The notes: generated by a model from the sequence alone, not told the origin. A DNA stretch of 64,000 bases from Scandinavium sp002470465 (GCF_040750395.1 NZ_JBFLVD010000008.1:124001-188000); one strand, 5' to 3'. Counted from the stretch's first letter, positions 19,436 to 29,117 are shown. Translations and numbers: made by a program.

Positions 19436-20548
19436 TTATACGCTTTTCGACAACATTTTTCTGTGGGTGTGGATCGACATCACGATACCAAACCCGGCCA
19501 TCAGTACGATCAGGGCAGAGCCCCCATAGCTGACCAGCGGCAGCGGTACGCCAACCACCGGCAGGATCCCACTCACCATACCAATATTTACGAAGACATA
19601 AACGAATAAAATCAACATTAAACCTCCGGCCATCACGCGACCAAAGGTAGTTTGTGCCTGGGCGGCAATCCACAGGCCACGCATGATGAGCAGGACGTAA
19701 AGCGCCAGCAGCACCAGGAAACCTATCAGGCCGAGCTCTTCGGCAAGGACCGCAAAAATAAAGTCGGTATGGCGTTCGGGCAGGAATTCAAGCTGCGACT
19801 GGGTGCCGTGCAGCCAGCCTTTACCGCGCAGGCCACCGGAGCCAATCGCAATTTTAGACTGGATGATGTGATAGCCTGCGCCGAGCGGATCGGTTTCCGG
19901 GTCGAGCAGCATCATCACGCGCTGGCGCTGATAATCGTGCATCAGGAAGAACCAGAGGATTGGGATAAACGCCGCCACCAGCACCACGGCAACGCCAATC
20001 AACCGCCAGCTCAGGCCGGAGAGGAACAGCACGAACAGGCCGGAGAGGGCAATCAAAATGGAGGTGCCAAGATCGGGCTGTGCAGCAACCAGCAGCGTTG
20101 GCAGGAAGATCAGCACCAGCGCAATAGCCGTGTTCTTGAGCGAAGGAGGACACACGTCACGGTTGATAAATCGGGCTACCATCAGCGGCACGGCGATTTT
20201 GGCTATCTCAGACGGCTGGAAGCGCACCACGCCCAGATCGAGCCAGCGCTGTGCGCCTTTCGAGATGGCGCCGAAGGCGTCTACCGCGACCAGTAAAATG
20301 ATACAGAAGATATACAGCCACGGCGCCCAGCCTTCGTATACGCGAGGCGGGATCTGCGCCATCACCACCATGATGACAACGCCCATCGCGATCTGGCCGA
20401 TTTTGCGCTCCATCATGCCAATGTCCTGTCCGCTGGCGCTCCAGATGACCAGCGCGCTGTAGGTCAGTAGCGCCAGCAGGATCAGCAGCATGGTCGGATC
20501 CAGGTGGATTTTATCCCACAGCGATTTCTTGTTCGGATTGTCCGTCAT
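19436..20548 (-). CDS. mrdB: Peptidoglycan glycosyltransferase RodA (MrdB, SEDS family)
   Basis: This inner-membrane SEDS polymerase makes glycan strands for cell elongation together with PBP2. It has 370 aa and ten predicted helices. The catalytic aspartate is Asp262 (LPERHTDFIFAVLAEELG). Other conserved features are KGAQRWLDLG and the C-terminal GVPLPLVSYGGSA. The gene lies 2 nt after mrdA and 10 nt before rlpA, so the three genes are one transcription unit. Confidence 0.98.
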   Translation of the reverse strand: MTDNPNKKSLWDKIHLDPTMLLILLALLTYSALVIWSASGQDIGMMERKIGQIAMGVVIMVVMAQIPPRVYEGWAPWLYIFCIILLVAVDAFGAISKGAQRWLDLGVVRFQPSEIAKIAVPLMVARFINRDVCPPSLKNTAIALVLIFLPTLLVAAQPDLGTSILIALSGLFVLFLSGLSWRLIGVAVVLVAAFIPILWFFLMHDYQRQRVMMLLDPETDPLGAGYHIIQSKIAIGSGGLRGKGWLHGTQSQLEFLPERHTDFIFAVLAEELGLIGFLVLLALYVLLIMRGLWIAAQAQTTFGRVMAGGLMLILFVYVFVNIGMVSGILPVVGVPLPLVSYGGSALIVLMAGFGIVMSIHTHRKMLSKSV

Positions 20549-20550
20549 AA

Positions 20551-22452
20551 TTATTGGTCCTCCGCCGCGGTGGCTGCCGGGTTTTCCGACGGCAGTACGG
20601 TATTGTTATCACCAAGCATGATGTGATCGAGGATCTGGCGCATTAACGTCCCGACTGCCGGGCCCGCGCCGCCGTTCTCGAGGATGATGGCGACGGCGAC
20701 TTTCGGGCTGTCGTATGGGGCAAACGCCGTCATCAGCTTATGGTCACGCAGGCGTTCCGCAATGCGGTGCGCGTTATAGGTTTCGTTTGCTTTCAGGCCA
20801 AAGACCTGGGCTGTACCGGACTTGGCCGCCACTTTGTAAGGTGCGCCCGCGAAGTATTTGTGCGCCGTCCCGTTAGGGCGGTTAGCAACGCCATACATTC
20901 CGTCTTTGGCAATTTCCCAGAAGCCGGAGTGAATGTCGCCGACGGGCGTTTCCTGCGGCTGCTGCCACGGCACCTGCTTCCCTTCCTCGGTAGTGCTCAT
21001 CAGCAGGTGCGGCACTTTCACCACACCGTCGTTAATCAGGATCATCAGTGCTTTGCTCATCTGAATCGGCGTCGCCGTCCAGTAACCCTGGCCGATACCT
21101 ACCGGAATGGTGTCACCCTGATACCACGGTTTTTTAAAGCGTTTCAGCTTCCATTCGCGGGTTGGCATATTCCCGGAGCGCTCTTCGGAGAGGTCAATGC
21201 CGGTGTAATGGCCGTAGCCAAATTTGCCCATCCACTCAGACAGGCGGTCGATACCCATATCGTAGGCGACCTGGTAGAAGAAGGTGTCGGCAGATTCTTC
21301 CAGCGCTTTGGTGACGTTCAGGTGGCCGTGGCCCCATTTTTTCCAGTCACGATAGCGTTTATCGGAGCCCGGTAGCTGCCACCAGCCCGGATCGAACAGG
21401 CCTGTATTACGGGTGATCACGCCTGCGCTCAGGGCAGAAACGGAGACGTAAGGCTTAACCGTTGACGCTGGCGGGTAAACGCCCTGCGTGGCGCGGTTCA
21501 CCAGCGGCGTATTCGGGTCGTTCAGCAGAGAAGAGTAATCCTTGCTGGAGATCCCATCCACAAACAGGTTCGGGTCGTAGCTTGGCATGGAGACCAGCGC
21601 GAGGATGCCGCCGGAACGCGGATCGGTCACGACAACGGCGGCGCGGCTCCCGGCCAGCAGCGTTTCGATATACTGCTGCAGCTTCAAATCGAGGGTCAGG
21701 TAGATATCGTGCCCGGCCTGCGGAGGCACTTCTTTCAACTGGCGAATCACGCGGCCGCGGTTGTTGACTTCGACTTCTTCATAGCCCGTCTGGCCGTGCA
21801 GCACGTCTTCGTAATAGCGCTCAATACCCAGCTTGCCGATATCGTGCGTGGCGGCATAGTTGGCGAGCTTGCCTTCTTTATCGAGGCGGTCGACGTCTTT
21901 ATCGTTAATTTTCGACACATAGCCGATGACGTGCGTTAGTGCCGAACCATACGGGTAGTAGCGGCGCTTATAACCTTTTACTTCCACGCCGGGGAAGCGG
22001 TACTGGTTGACGGCGAAGCGGGCGACCTGCACTTCGGTCAGGTTTACCTTGACCGGAATCGAGGTGAAGCGGTGCGAACGGGCTCGCTCTTTCCTGAAGT
22101 TGGCGATGTCGTCGTCGGTGAGATCAACGACGCTGCGCAGATCGTTCAGCGTCTGCTGCAGGTTATCGACCTTCTCCGGCATCAGCTCCAGCTGATAAAT
22201 GGTGCGGTTCAGCGCCAGCGGCGTGCCGTTGCGATCGTAAATGATGCCGCGGCTGGGCGGGATGGGCACCAGCTTGATGCGGTTTTCGTTAGAGCGGGTT
22301 TGATAGTCAGTGAAACGGACAATTTGCAGATTATAGAGGTTAAACACCAGCACGCCGCTGAGTGCTAAAATCCCAAGAAAAGCGATTACCGCCCGGCGCA
22401 CAAACAGCGCGGACTCAGCCGTGTAATCGCGAAAAGAATTCTGTAATTTCAT
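20551..22452 (-). CDS. mrdA: Penicillin-binding protein 2 (elongation transpeptidase)
   Basis: This monofunctional class B transpeptidase cross-links peptidoglycan in the elongasome and activates RodA. It has 633 aa, with an N-terminal membrane helix (about 20-42), a pedestal domain and the transpeptidase domain. The motifs are STVK (Ser330, Lys333), SAD (387-389) and KSG (544-546). It has the same size as the E. coli protein and is the target of mecillinam in that species. It lies between rlmH and mrdB. Confidence 0.98.
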   Translation of the reverse strand: MKLQNSFRDYTAESALFVRRAVIAFLGILALSGVLVFNLYNLQIVRFTDYQTRSNENRIKLVPIPPSRGIIYDRNGTPLALNRTIYQLELMPEKVDNLQQTLNDLRSVVDLTDDDIANFRKERARSHRFTSIPVKVNLTEVQVARFAVNQYRFPGVEVKGYKRRYYPYGSALTHVIGYVSKINDKDVDRLDKEGKLANYAATHDIGKLGIERYYEDVLHGQTGYEEVEVNNRGRVIRQLKEVPPQAGHDIYLTLDLKLQQYIETLLAGSRAAVVVTDPRSGGILALVSMPSYDPNLFVDGISSKDYSSLLNDPNTPLVNRATQGVYPPASTVKPYVSVSALSAGVITRNTGLFDPGWWQLPGSDKRYRDWKKWGHGHLNVTKALEESADTFFYQVAYDMGIDRLSEWMGKFGYGHYTGIDLSEERSGNMPTREWKLKRFKKPWYQGDTIPVGIGQGYWTATPIQMSKALMILINDGVVKVPHLLMSTTEEGKQVPWQQPQETPVGDIHSGFWEIAKDGMYGVANRPNGTAHKYFAGAPYKVAAKSGTAQVFGLKANETYNAHRIAERLRDHKLMTAFAPYDSPKVAVAIILENGGAGPAVGTLMRQILDHIMLGDNNTVLPSENPAATAAEDQ

Positions 22453-22479
22453 CCGCTGCTTAATCTAACCTGGTCATCA

Positions 22480-22947
22480 TTACTCGCGGTGGTAAGGGTG
22501 GTTGGTGGTAATGCTCCACGCCCGGTACAGGCTTTCGGCGACCAGTACCCGAACAAGCGGGTGAGGGAGCGTCAGCGCGGAGAGGGACCAACTTTGTTCT
22601 GCTGCGGCTTTACAGGCGGGCGATAAGCCTTCCGGACCCCCGATAAGCAGGCTCACGTCACGGCCATCCTGCTTCCAGCGCTCGAGTTCCTGAGCAAGCT
22701 GAGGGGTGTCCCATGGGCGGCCTGGAATATCCAGCGTGACAATGCGGTTCTTACCCGCCGCCGCCAGCATCAGCTCACCTTCTTTCTCCAGAATGCGTTT
22801 GATATCGGCATTCTTGCCGCGCTTACCGGCGGGAATTTCCACCAGCTCGAACGGCATATCTTTGGGAAAGCGGCGCAGGTACTCCGTGAACCCGGTCTGA
22901 ACCCAGTCCGGCATTTTTGTGCCCACGGCAATCAGCTGCAGCTTCAC
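22480..22947 (-). CDS. rlmH: 23S rRNA pseudouridine-1915 N3-methyltransferase RlmH
   Basis: This SPOUT-family methyltransferase modifies pseudouridine 1915 of 23S rRNA on assembled 70S ribosomes. It has 155 aa. The SAM-binding knot region at the C-terminus is present (LLIGGPEGLSPACK, SALTLPHPLVRVLVAESLYRAW, ending NHPYHRE). The start is GTG, 3 nt after the rsfS stop, so translation is likely coupled. Confidence 0.96.
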   Translation of the reverse strand: MKLQLIAVGTKMPDWVQTGFTEYLRRFPKDMPFELVEIPAGKRGKNADIKRILEKEGELMLAAAGKNRIVTLDIPGRPWDTPQLAQELERWKQDGRDVSLLIGGPEGLSPACKAAAEQSWSLSALTLPHPLVRVLVAESLYRAWSITTNHPYHRE

Positions 22948-22950
22948 GCA

Positions 22951-23268
22951 TTAACCCCAGAGTTTTTCCAGTTCGTACAGGCGACGGCTCTCTTCCTGCA
23001 TCACGTGGACGATGACGTCACCCAGATCAACCACAACCCAGTCGGCGACGTTTTCGCCTTCAACGCCCAGCGGCAGCATGCCAGCAGCGCGGGATTCCTG
23101 AACGACGTGGTCTGCAATAGACATCACATGGCGGGTGGAAGTACCGGTACAAATGATCATGCAGTCGGTGATGCTGGATTTGCCGTGAACATCGATAGCC
23201 ACGATATCCTGGCCTTTAAGATCGTCGATTTTGTCGATAACAAAATCCTGAAGTGCTTTACCCTGCAA
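22951..23268 (-). CDS. rsfS: Ribosomal silencing factor RsfS
   Basis: It binds L14 (uL14) on the 50S subunit and blocks subunit joining when nutrients are low. The 105-aa protein matches E. coli RsfS nearly throughout (DIVAIDVHGKSSITDCMIICTG). The start is TTG preceded by a GGGGG stretch; no ATG is available at the conserved N-terminus. It is the first gene of rsfS-rlmH-mrdA-mrdB-rlpA. In E. coli cobC and nadD lie immediately upstream; here only nadD does. Confidence 0.94.
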   Translation of the reverse strand: MQGKALQDFVIDKIDDLKGQDIVAIDVHGKSSITDCMIICTGTSTRHVMSIADHVVQESRAAGMLPLGVEGENVADWVVVDLGDVIVHVMQEESRRLYELEKLWG

Positions 23269-23553
23269 GTTTCCCCCTGGTCAGGTGATAAAAAAGATAA
23301 ACAGCCCGTAAGTATACCTGAAACCAGGACGAAGTCGGACAAATGTCGCCAGCCGGACATAACCGGCGGGCTATCATCCCATCCCATGGCCATGATTGCA
23401 TCGCCATTTTTGTAAAACAATTTCTGTAAATCAGCGGGGTGGGATGAGTCAGGCTGCGGAGAATAGCAGCCTGTCAGGGGGTGTTCAATGGTCTGGAGGG
23501 GCGTCAGTAAAGAAAATGGAACATTCGTATCGATTACGGATATTTCGCGAGCG
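23269..23553. other. Intergenic gap where E. coli carries cobC
   Basis: These 285 bases lie between nadD and rsfS. No reading frame here resembles alpha-ribazole phosphatase and no RHGE-type phosphohistidine motif is visible on either strand. Two hairpins are present: CAGGCTGC / GCAGCCTG (23450-23473, 8-nt loop) and GCCGG / CCGGC (23352-23367). The promoter for rsfS is presumably here. The gap is too short for an intact cobC. Confidence 0.7.
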
Positions 23554-24195
23554 TTATCGGTACAGTCCCTGTTGATTGATGTAGTCGAGCACGGCCTGAG
23601 GCAGCATCTGCGCGCAGGATTCACCGTGCTGTAAACGTTCGCGAATGAGCGTCGCGGAAATATCAAACCACGGCGTTTCCGCGAGGTAAATTTTTCCGGC
23701 AGGTGTGTGGTGCAGATCGTCAGCGTGGTGAGTGAGGTGGCGTTCTAGCCACTGCTGATGCGCCTCCTCTTTCATCGTCATCGGGTAGCCTGGGCGGCGG
23801 CACACCAGCAGGTGTGCGTTTTCCAGAATGCTTTCATAGTCGTGCCAGGAGGGAAAATTGAGCAGCGAATCCTGGCCGATGATAAAGGCTAATGGCTGCA
23901 CAGTCCCCTGTTCCAGACGCCACTCTTTTAGCGTCTCTGACGTGTACGAGGGTGTATCACGATTAAGCTCCCGTTCATCGAGTTCAAACAGCGGCTTGTC
24001 CGCAATCGCCAGCTCCAGCATGTGTTTGCGCTGAGTACTGGTCGCTTCCGGCTGAGGGCGATGGGGAGGGACGTTGTTCGGCATGATTATCACGCGGGAC
24101 AGACCAATGAGATTTGCCAGAATCTCAACCGGTTTGAGGTGTCCGTAGTGAACGGGATCGAATGTGCCGCCGTAAAGCGCCTTTAACGCCGTCAT
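23554..24195 (-). CDS. nadD: Nicotinate-mononucleotide adenylyltransferase NadD
   Basis: It adenylates nicotinate mononucleotide to form deamido-NAD, an essential step of NAD synthesis. It has 213 aa, as in E. coli. The nucleotidyltransferase signature GGTFDPVHYGH (residues 9-19) and the C-terminal ISATLIRERL phosphate-binding motif are present. The ATG at 24195 lies one base after the holA TAA, so the genes are coupled. The open frame upstream overlaps holA and is not used. Confidence 0.97.
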   Translation of the reverse strand: MTALKALYGGTFDPVHYGHLKPVEILANLIGLSRVIIMPNNVPPHRPQPEATSTQRKHMLELAIADKPLFELDERELNRDTPSYTSETLKEWRLEQGTVQPLAFIIGQDSLLNFPSWHDYESILENAHLLVCRRPGYPMTMKEEAHQQWLERHLTHHADDLHHTPAGKIYLAETPWFDISATLIRERLQHGESCAQMLPQAVLDYINQQGLYR

Positions 24196-24196
24196 A

Positions 24197-25228
24197 TTAT
24201 CCTTCGAAGAAAACGTCGGGCAGGTTTTTGTGGCACAGCAGCAGCGACAGGCCGTCAAGTTCGGCCCAGACTGACTGGCCGTAATCCTGCTTGAGCGTCA
24301 GCTCGGTGCGTGCCAGCAGAGCAACCGCATGGCGCAGCTGTTCCTGGCTCAGGCGGTTCAGCGCTTCCGTAAACAGGGGACGACGGTTCTGCCAGACGCG
24401 GTGCTTATCAAACAGCGTGCGAAGCGGCGTGGAAACCGACTGACGTTTCATATTCACCAGCAACAAAAGCTCACGCTGGAGGGTGCGCAGCAGGATCACC
24501 GGTTCGCTGCCTTCCTGACGAAGCTGCTGAAGAATGTGCAGCGCACGCTTACTTTTTCCGGCTAACAGCGCATCAAGCCAGTGGAACGGCGTGAAATGGG
24601 CGGCGTCGTTTACCGCCTGCTCAACGCGCGGCAGCGTAAGCTTGCCGTCAGGCCACAGCAGCGCCAGGCGCTCAAGCGCCTGAGCCAGTGCCAGCAGATT
24701 GCCTTCATAGCAGTAGCAGAGCAGCTGGCTTGCGGCCTCATCAAGCTGAAGATTGTGCTGCTTAGCACGAGCCGCCAGCCAGCGAGGCAGCTGCGCCTGT
24801 TCTGGCGTCTGGCAGGAAACCTGCACTGAGCGTTCAGACAGCGCACTGTACCAGGCGGCGTTTTCCTGCGCTTTGGTCAGCTTATTACCGCGAACGATCA
24901 GCAACAGGTCGTCGTGGAGCCGTCCTGTCAGCGCGGTAAGCTGCTCGTTAATCGCGGCGTTGGGGCCGTTTTCCGGCAGGATGAGCATCAGCGTCTGACG
25001 GCTGGCAAACAGGCTACGTTCCTGGCTCAGGGAAAACAGCGCATTCCAGTCCGTGCTGGTATCGATGGAAACGGTATGGTGTTCATCAAAGCCCTGCGTA
25101 GCCGCCGCGTGGCGGATGGCGTCCTGGCTTTCCTGAAGCAGAAGGGGATCGTTACCGAGGAGAAGATACGCCGCGCGCAGTCCTTCAGAGATCTGCGCGC
25201 GGAGTTGTTCCGGGTACAACCGAATCAT
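24197..25228 (-). CDS. holA: DNA polymerase III delta subunit HolA
   Basis: This is the clamp-loader subunit that opens the beta sliding clamp. It has 343 aa, identical in length to E. coli HolA, with the N-terminal beta-binding region (MIRLYPEQLRAQ...), the AAA+-like central domain and the C-terminal collar helices. The ATG overlaps the lptE stop by one base. It is part of leuS-lptE-holA-nadD. Confidence 0.96.
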   Translation of the reverse strand: MIRLYPEQLRAQISEGLRAAYLLLGNDPLLLQESQDAIRHAAATQGFDEHHTVSIDTSTDWNALFSLSQERSLFASRQTLMLILPENGPNAAINEQLTALTGRLHDDLLLIVRGNKLTKAQENAAWYSALSERSVQVSCQTPEQAQLPRWLAARAKQHNLQLDEAASQLLCYCYEGNLLALAQALERLALLWPDGKLTLPRVEQAVNDAAHFTPFHWLDALLAGKSKRALHILQQLRQEGSEPVILLRTLQRELLLLVNMKRQSVSTPLRTLFDKHRVWQNRRPLFTEALNRLSQEQLRHAVALLARTELTLKQDYGQSVWAELDGLSLLLCHKNLPDVFFEG

Positions 25229-25815
25229 CAGTTACCCAGCGTGGTGGAGACGCGAGTGGAGTCAGGAGCCGCGGTGCTGCTGGCGGCTGACTGCTCTTCC
25301 TCTTTAGTGGCTTCAGCATCCGCCACTTTGATGCTTGGCAGCTTACGAATCAGCTGTTGAGCGGCTTTGTCATACATTTCCTGAATGATGATGTCCTGCT
25401 CGGAATCTTTCGCCAGCGCCTTTTGCGGGTTATCGAAGAACGAACGATAGACCTTAGTGCTGATTGGATAGATATCGTGGCCCGGGATCAGCACGCTGGC
25501 CCTGACGGTCATCACCATCTGGTATTCTGCCGTCTGACCGTTCTGGAATACCGATGCGGTATCTTTGCCGATAGACGCACCGCCCAGACGCAGGGACGGA
25601 ATGTCCTGACGTATGGAGCTACCTTCAACGATCTCAATGCCGTTCAGACGAAGCTGGTTACGGACTGAACGACTCAGCGGACCGTTAGGATCGCTTGAGA
25701 CAAAGATCATCTTTTTCATGTTGTCCGGCACCTGCGTGGTACTACGCAGATGCCAGCCACAGCCTGCGGTGACCAGCACCGCAAGAGTGACCACTAACGT
25801 TGTCAGAAATCGCAC
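25228..25815 (-). CDS. lptE: LPS-assembly lipoprotein LptE
   Basis: This outer-membrane lipoprotein plugs the LptD barrel and helps insert lipopolysaccharide into the outer leaflet. The 195-aa precursor has a lipobox (LVTAGC, Cys19) and the conserved mature start GWHLRST. The C-terminus is an acidic, low-complexity Glu/Ala/Ser tail. It follows leuS by 14 nt. Confidence 0.96.
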   Translation of the reverse strand: MRFLTTLVVTLAVLVTAGCGWHLRSTTQVPDNMKKMIFVSSDPNGPLSRSVRNQLRLNGIEIVEGSSIRQDIPSLRLGGASIGKDTASVFQNGQTAEYQMVMTVRASVLIPGHDIYPISTKVYRSFFDNPQKALAKDSEQDIIIQEMYDKAAQQLIRKLPSIKVADAEATKEEEQSAASSTAAPDSTRVSTTLGN

Positions 25816-25829
25816 GCTTCCTCCCGCGC

Positions 25830-28412
25830 TTAGCCAACGACCAGGTTGAGCAGTTTGCCCGGTACGTAAATGACTTTACGCACGGTCACGCCGTCCAGAT
25901 ATTTTGCGACCAGAGGTTCCTGGCCTGCACGTTCACGAACCTGTTCTTCCGTTGCATCCACCGGCACGGTGACTTTACCGCGGACTTTACCGTTAACCTG
26001 TACCACGACGAGCGTGGTGTTTTCCACCATCGCTTTTTCGTCTGCGACCGGCCACGGTGCATTGTCCACATCGCCTTCGCCGCTGAGGATCTGCCACAGG
26101 GTGAAGCTGACGTGCGGTGTGAACGGGTTGAGCATGCGCACGACGGCCAGCAGCGCTTCCTGCATCAGAGCGCGATCCTGCTCACCTTCAGCCGGGGCTT
26201 TCGCCAGCTTGTTCATCAGCTCCATAATCGCCGCGATAGCGGTGTTAAAGGTCTGACGACGACCGATATCATCGGTTACTTTGGCGATAGTCTTGTGAAC
26301 GTCACGACGCAGCGCCTGCTGATCTTCGCTCAACGCATCGACGTTCAGCGAGGCAACCGGGCCTTTAGAGGTGTGCTCGTAAACCAGTTTCCAGACGCGT
26401 TTCAGGAAGCGGTTTGCACCTTCCACGCCGGATTCCTGCCACTCGAGCGTCATATCTGCTGGTGAAGCGAACATCATGAACAGACGCACGGTGTCTGCGC
26501 CATAGCGCTCAACCATAACCTGCGGATCGATGCCGTTGTTTTTGGACTTGGACATCTTGCTCATGCCGGTATACACCAGCTCATGACCTTCGGCGTCTTT
26601 CGCCTTAACAATACGGCCTTTGTCGTCGCGCTCAACAATTGCATCAACCGGAGAAACCCAGTTGCGCTCGCCGTTTTCGCCGACATAGTAGAACGCATCG
26701 GCCAGCACCATGCCCTGACACAGCAGCTGTTTGGCTGGCTCGTCAGAGTTCACCATGCCCGCATCACGCATCAGCTTGTGGAAGAAGCGGAAGTAGAGCA
26801 GGTGCATGATGGCGTGTTCAATACCGCCAATGTAGATATCAACTGGCAGCCAGTAGTTTGCGGCATCGGAATCCAGCATGCCTTCCTGGTAGTCCGGGCA
26901 GGTGTAGCGTGCGTAGTACCAGGAGGACTCCATGAAGGTGTCGAAGGTATCAGTTTCGCGCAGCGCAGGCTGGCCGTTGACGGTGGTTTTCGCCCACTCA
27001 GGATCGGCTTTAATTGGGCTGGTGATACCGTCCATGACCACGTCTTCCGGCAGGATAACCGGCAGTTGATCTTCAGGCGTTGGCATCACGGTGCCGTCTT
27101 CCAGGGTCACCATTGGGATTGGCGCGCCCCAGTAGCGCTGACGGGACACACCCCAGTCGCGCAGGCGGAAGTTGACTTTACGCTCACCCACGCCCATTGC
27201 TGCGAGCTTATCGGCGATGGCGTTGAAGCCTGCTTCGTAGCTCAGACCGTTGAATTCACCTGAGTTGAACAGCGTGCCTTTTTCGGTCAGCGCTTGTTCA
27301 GACAGATCGGGCTCGGAGCCGTCGGCTGCGAGGATAACCGGCTTGATGTTCAGGCCGTATTTGCTCGCAAATTCATAGTCGCGCTGATCGTGGCCCGGAA
27401 CGGCCATCACGGCGCCTGTGCCGTACTCCATCAGCACAAAGTTAGCGGCCCAGACCGGGATGGCTTCGCCGGTCAGCGGGTGAATCGCTTTGAAGCCAGT
27501 GTCGACGCCTTTCTTCTCCATGGTCGCCATGTCTGCTTCGGCAACCTTGGTGTTGCGGCACTCATCGATGAAGGACGCCAGCGCCGGATTGTTTGCCGCT
27601 GCCTGCTGTGCCAGCGGATGACCCGCCGCCACGGCCAGGTAGGTGCAGCCCATGAAGGTGTCCGGACGGGTGGTGTACACGGTCAGTTTGTCCGCGTAAT
27701 CCGCTACGTCAAAGGAGATTTCCACACCTTCGGAACGACCGATCCAGTTGCGCTGCATGGTTTTCACCGTGTCAGGCCACTGATCCATTTTGTCCAGATC
27801 GTTCAGCAGTTCATCGGCATAGGCCGTGATTTTGATGAACCACTGTGGGATCTCTTTACGCTCAACTTTGGTGTCGCAGCGCCAGCAGCAGCCGTCGATA
27901 ACCTGCTCGTTCGCGAGAACGGTCTGGTCGTTCGGGCACCAGTTAACGGCGGAGGTTTTTTTGTACACCAGACCTTTTTTGTAGAGCTCGGTGAAGAACT
28001 TCTGCTCCCAGCGGTAATATTCCGGGGTGCAGGTTGCCAGCTCGCGGCTCCAGTCATAGCCAAAGCCCAGCATTTTGAGCTGGTTTTTCATGTACGCGAT
28101 GTTGTCGTACGTCCATGGAGCTGGCGCGGTGTTGTTTTTCACCGCGGCACCTTCAGCCGGCAGGCCGAACGCATCCCAGCCGATTGGCTGAAGCACGTTT
28201 TTACCCAGCATACGCTGGTAGCGGGCAATCACATCACCGATGGTGTAGTTACGCACGTGGCCCATGTGTAGTCGGCCAGAAGGATAGGGGAGCATCGACA
28301 GGCAGTAGTATTTCTCTTTACTGTTGTCTTCGGTCACTTCAAACGTGCGCTTTTCGTCCCAGTGTTGCTGGACTTTCGATTCTATCTCTTCCGGGCGGTA
28401 TTGCTCTTGCAT
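25830..28412 (-). CDS. leuS: Leucyl-tRNA synthetase
   Basis: This class I aminoacyl-tRNA synthetase charges tRNA-Leu and hydrolyses mischarged products. It has 860 aa, as in E. coli. The HIGH-type motif is in LPYPSGRLHMGH (about residues 41-52) and the KMSKS loop in TGMSKMSKSKNNG (about 615-627). The CP1 editing domain carries the TTRPDTFMG segment and the conserved GHDQRDYEFA stretch. The ATG at 28412 gives the family N-terminus MQEQYRPEE. It heads the leuS-lptE-holA-nadD unit and is divergent from ybeL. Confidence 0.98.
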   Translation of the reverse strand: MQEQYRPEEIESKVQQHWDEKRTFEVTEDNSKEKYYCLSMLPYPSGRLHMGHVRNYTIGDVIARYQRMLGKNVLQPIGWDAFGLPAEGAAVKNNTAPAPWTYDNIAYMKNQLKMLGFGYDWSRELATCTPEYYRWEQKFFTELYKKGLVYKKTSAVNWCPNDQTVLANEQVIDGCCWRCDTKVERKEIPQWFIKITAYADELLNDLDKMDQWPDTVKTMQRNWIGRSEGVEISFDVADYADKLTVYTTRPDTFMGCTYLAVAAGHPLAQQAAANNPALASFIDECRNTKVAEADMATMEKKGVDTGFKAIHPLTGEAIPVWAANFVLMEYGTGAVMAVPGHDQRDYEFASKYGLNIKPVILAADGSEPDLSEQALTEKGTLFNSGEFNGLSYEAGFNAIADKLAAMGVGERKVNFRLRDWGVSRQRYWGAPIPMVTLEDGTVMPTPEDQLPVILPEDVVMDGITSPIKADPEWAKTTVNGQPALRETDTFDTFMESSWYYARYTCPDYQEGMLDSDAANYWLPVDIYIGGIEHAIMHLLYFRFFHKLMRDAGMVNSDEPAKQLLCQGMVLADAFYYVGENGERNWVSPVDAIVERDDKGRIVKAKDAEGHELVYTGMSKMSKSKNNGIDPQVMVERYGADTVRLFMMFASPADMTLEWQESGVEGANRFLKRVWKLVYEHTSKGPVASLNVDALSEDQQALRRDVHKTIAKVTDDIGRRQTFNTAIAAIMELMNKLAKAPAEGEQDRALMQEALLAVVRMLNPFTPHVSFTLWQILSGEGDVDNAPWPVADEKAMVENTTLVVVQVNGKVRGKVTVPVDATEEQVRERAGQEPLVAKYLDGVTVRKVIYVPGKLLNLVVG

Positions 28413-28626
28413 GGCAGCCAGTGGTCCTGTTTTCAATACAGCTACAAACGTAGCCAATGGATGTGGTCATTCAGATCCGCATAGCATAGCCCAAACGGGC
28501 ACGTCAAAACAGCCTTTCACACACTCCGGCCTTGCGTTTATTTACCGGGTCTGTGGCGTAGCTGACAAAGCTTCCGGGAAATAAGGTCTATCATTAGAGG
28601 ACGTTAACCGTCCGGGAGATGAAACA

Positions 28627-29109
28627 ATGAACAAGGTTGCTCAATATTATCGTGAACTGGTGACGGCGCTGACCGAGCGGCTGCGTAATGGAGAGCGCGA
28701 TATTGACGCGCTGGTTGAGCAGGCAAGAGCGCGAGTCAGCCAGACCGGGGAGTTAACGCGAACAGAAATTGACGAGCTGACCCGGGCCGTCCGCCGCGAT
28801 CTGGAGGAGTTTGCGGTTAGCTATAACGAAAGCCAGGATGAAGTGAAGGATAGCGTGTTCCTGCGGGTGATTAAGGAGAGTATCTGGCAGGAGCTGGCGG
28901 ATATCACCGACAAAACGCAGCTTGAGTGGCGAGAAGTGTTCCAGGACCTGAATCACCACGGCGTTTATCACAGCGGAGAAGTGGTCGGGCTGGGGAATCT
29001 GGTCTGCGAGAAATGCCATTTCCACCTCGCTGTTTACTCGCCGGATGTGCTACCGCTGTGCCCGAAATGCGGTCATGACCAGTTCCAGCGGAAGGCCTTT
29101 GAGCCCTAG
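28627..29109 (+). CDS. ybeL: Zinc-ribbon protein YbeL (DUF1451)
   Basis: This is a 160-aa conserved protein of unknown function. A long helical, charged N-terminal region (about 1-115, with probable coiled coil) is followed by a C-terminal zinc ribbon made of two CxxC pairs (CEKC and CPKC). GGGAG precedes the ATG. In E. coli a block of DnaJ/HscC-related genes and rihA follows; here the next gene is gltL. Confidence 0.9.
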   Translation: MNKVAQYYRELVTALTERLRNGERDIDALVEQARARVSQTGELTRTEIDELTRAVRRDLEEFAVSYNESQDEVKDSVFLRVIKESIWQELADITDKTQLEWREVFQDLNHHGVYHSGEVVGLGNLVCEKCHFHLAVYSPDVLPLCPKCGHDQFQRKAFEP

Positions 29110-29117
29110 GTAAATGC

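Noticed and set aside
23157..23666. 169-codon frame spanning the cobC gap
   Set aside because: It overlaps rsfS and nadD in another frame and shows no phosphatase motif or ribosome site, so it is not a cobC remnant.
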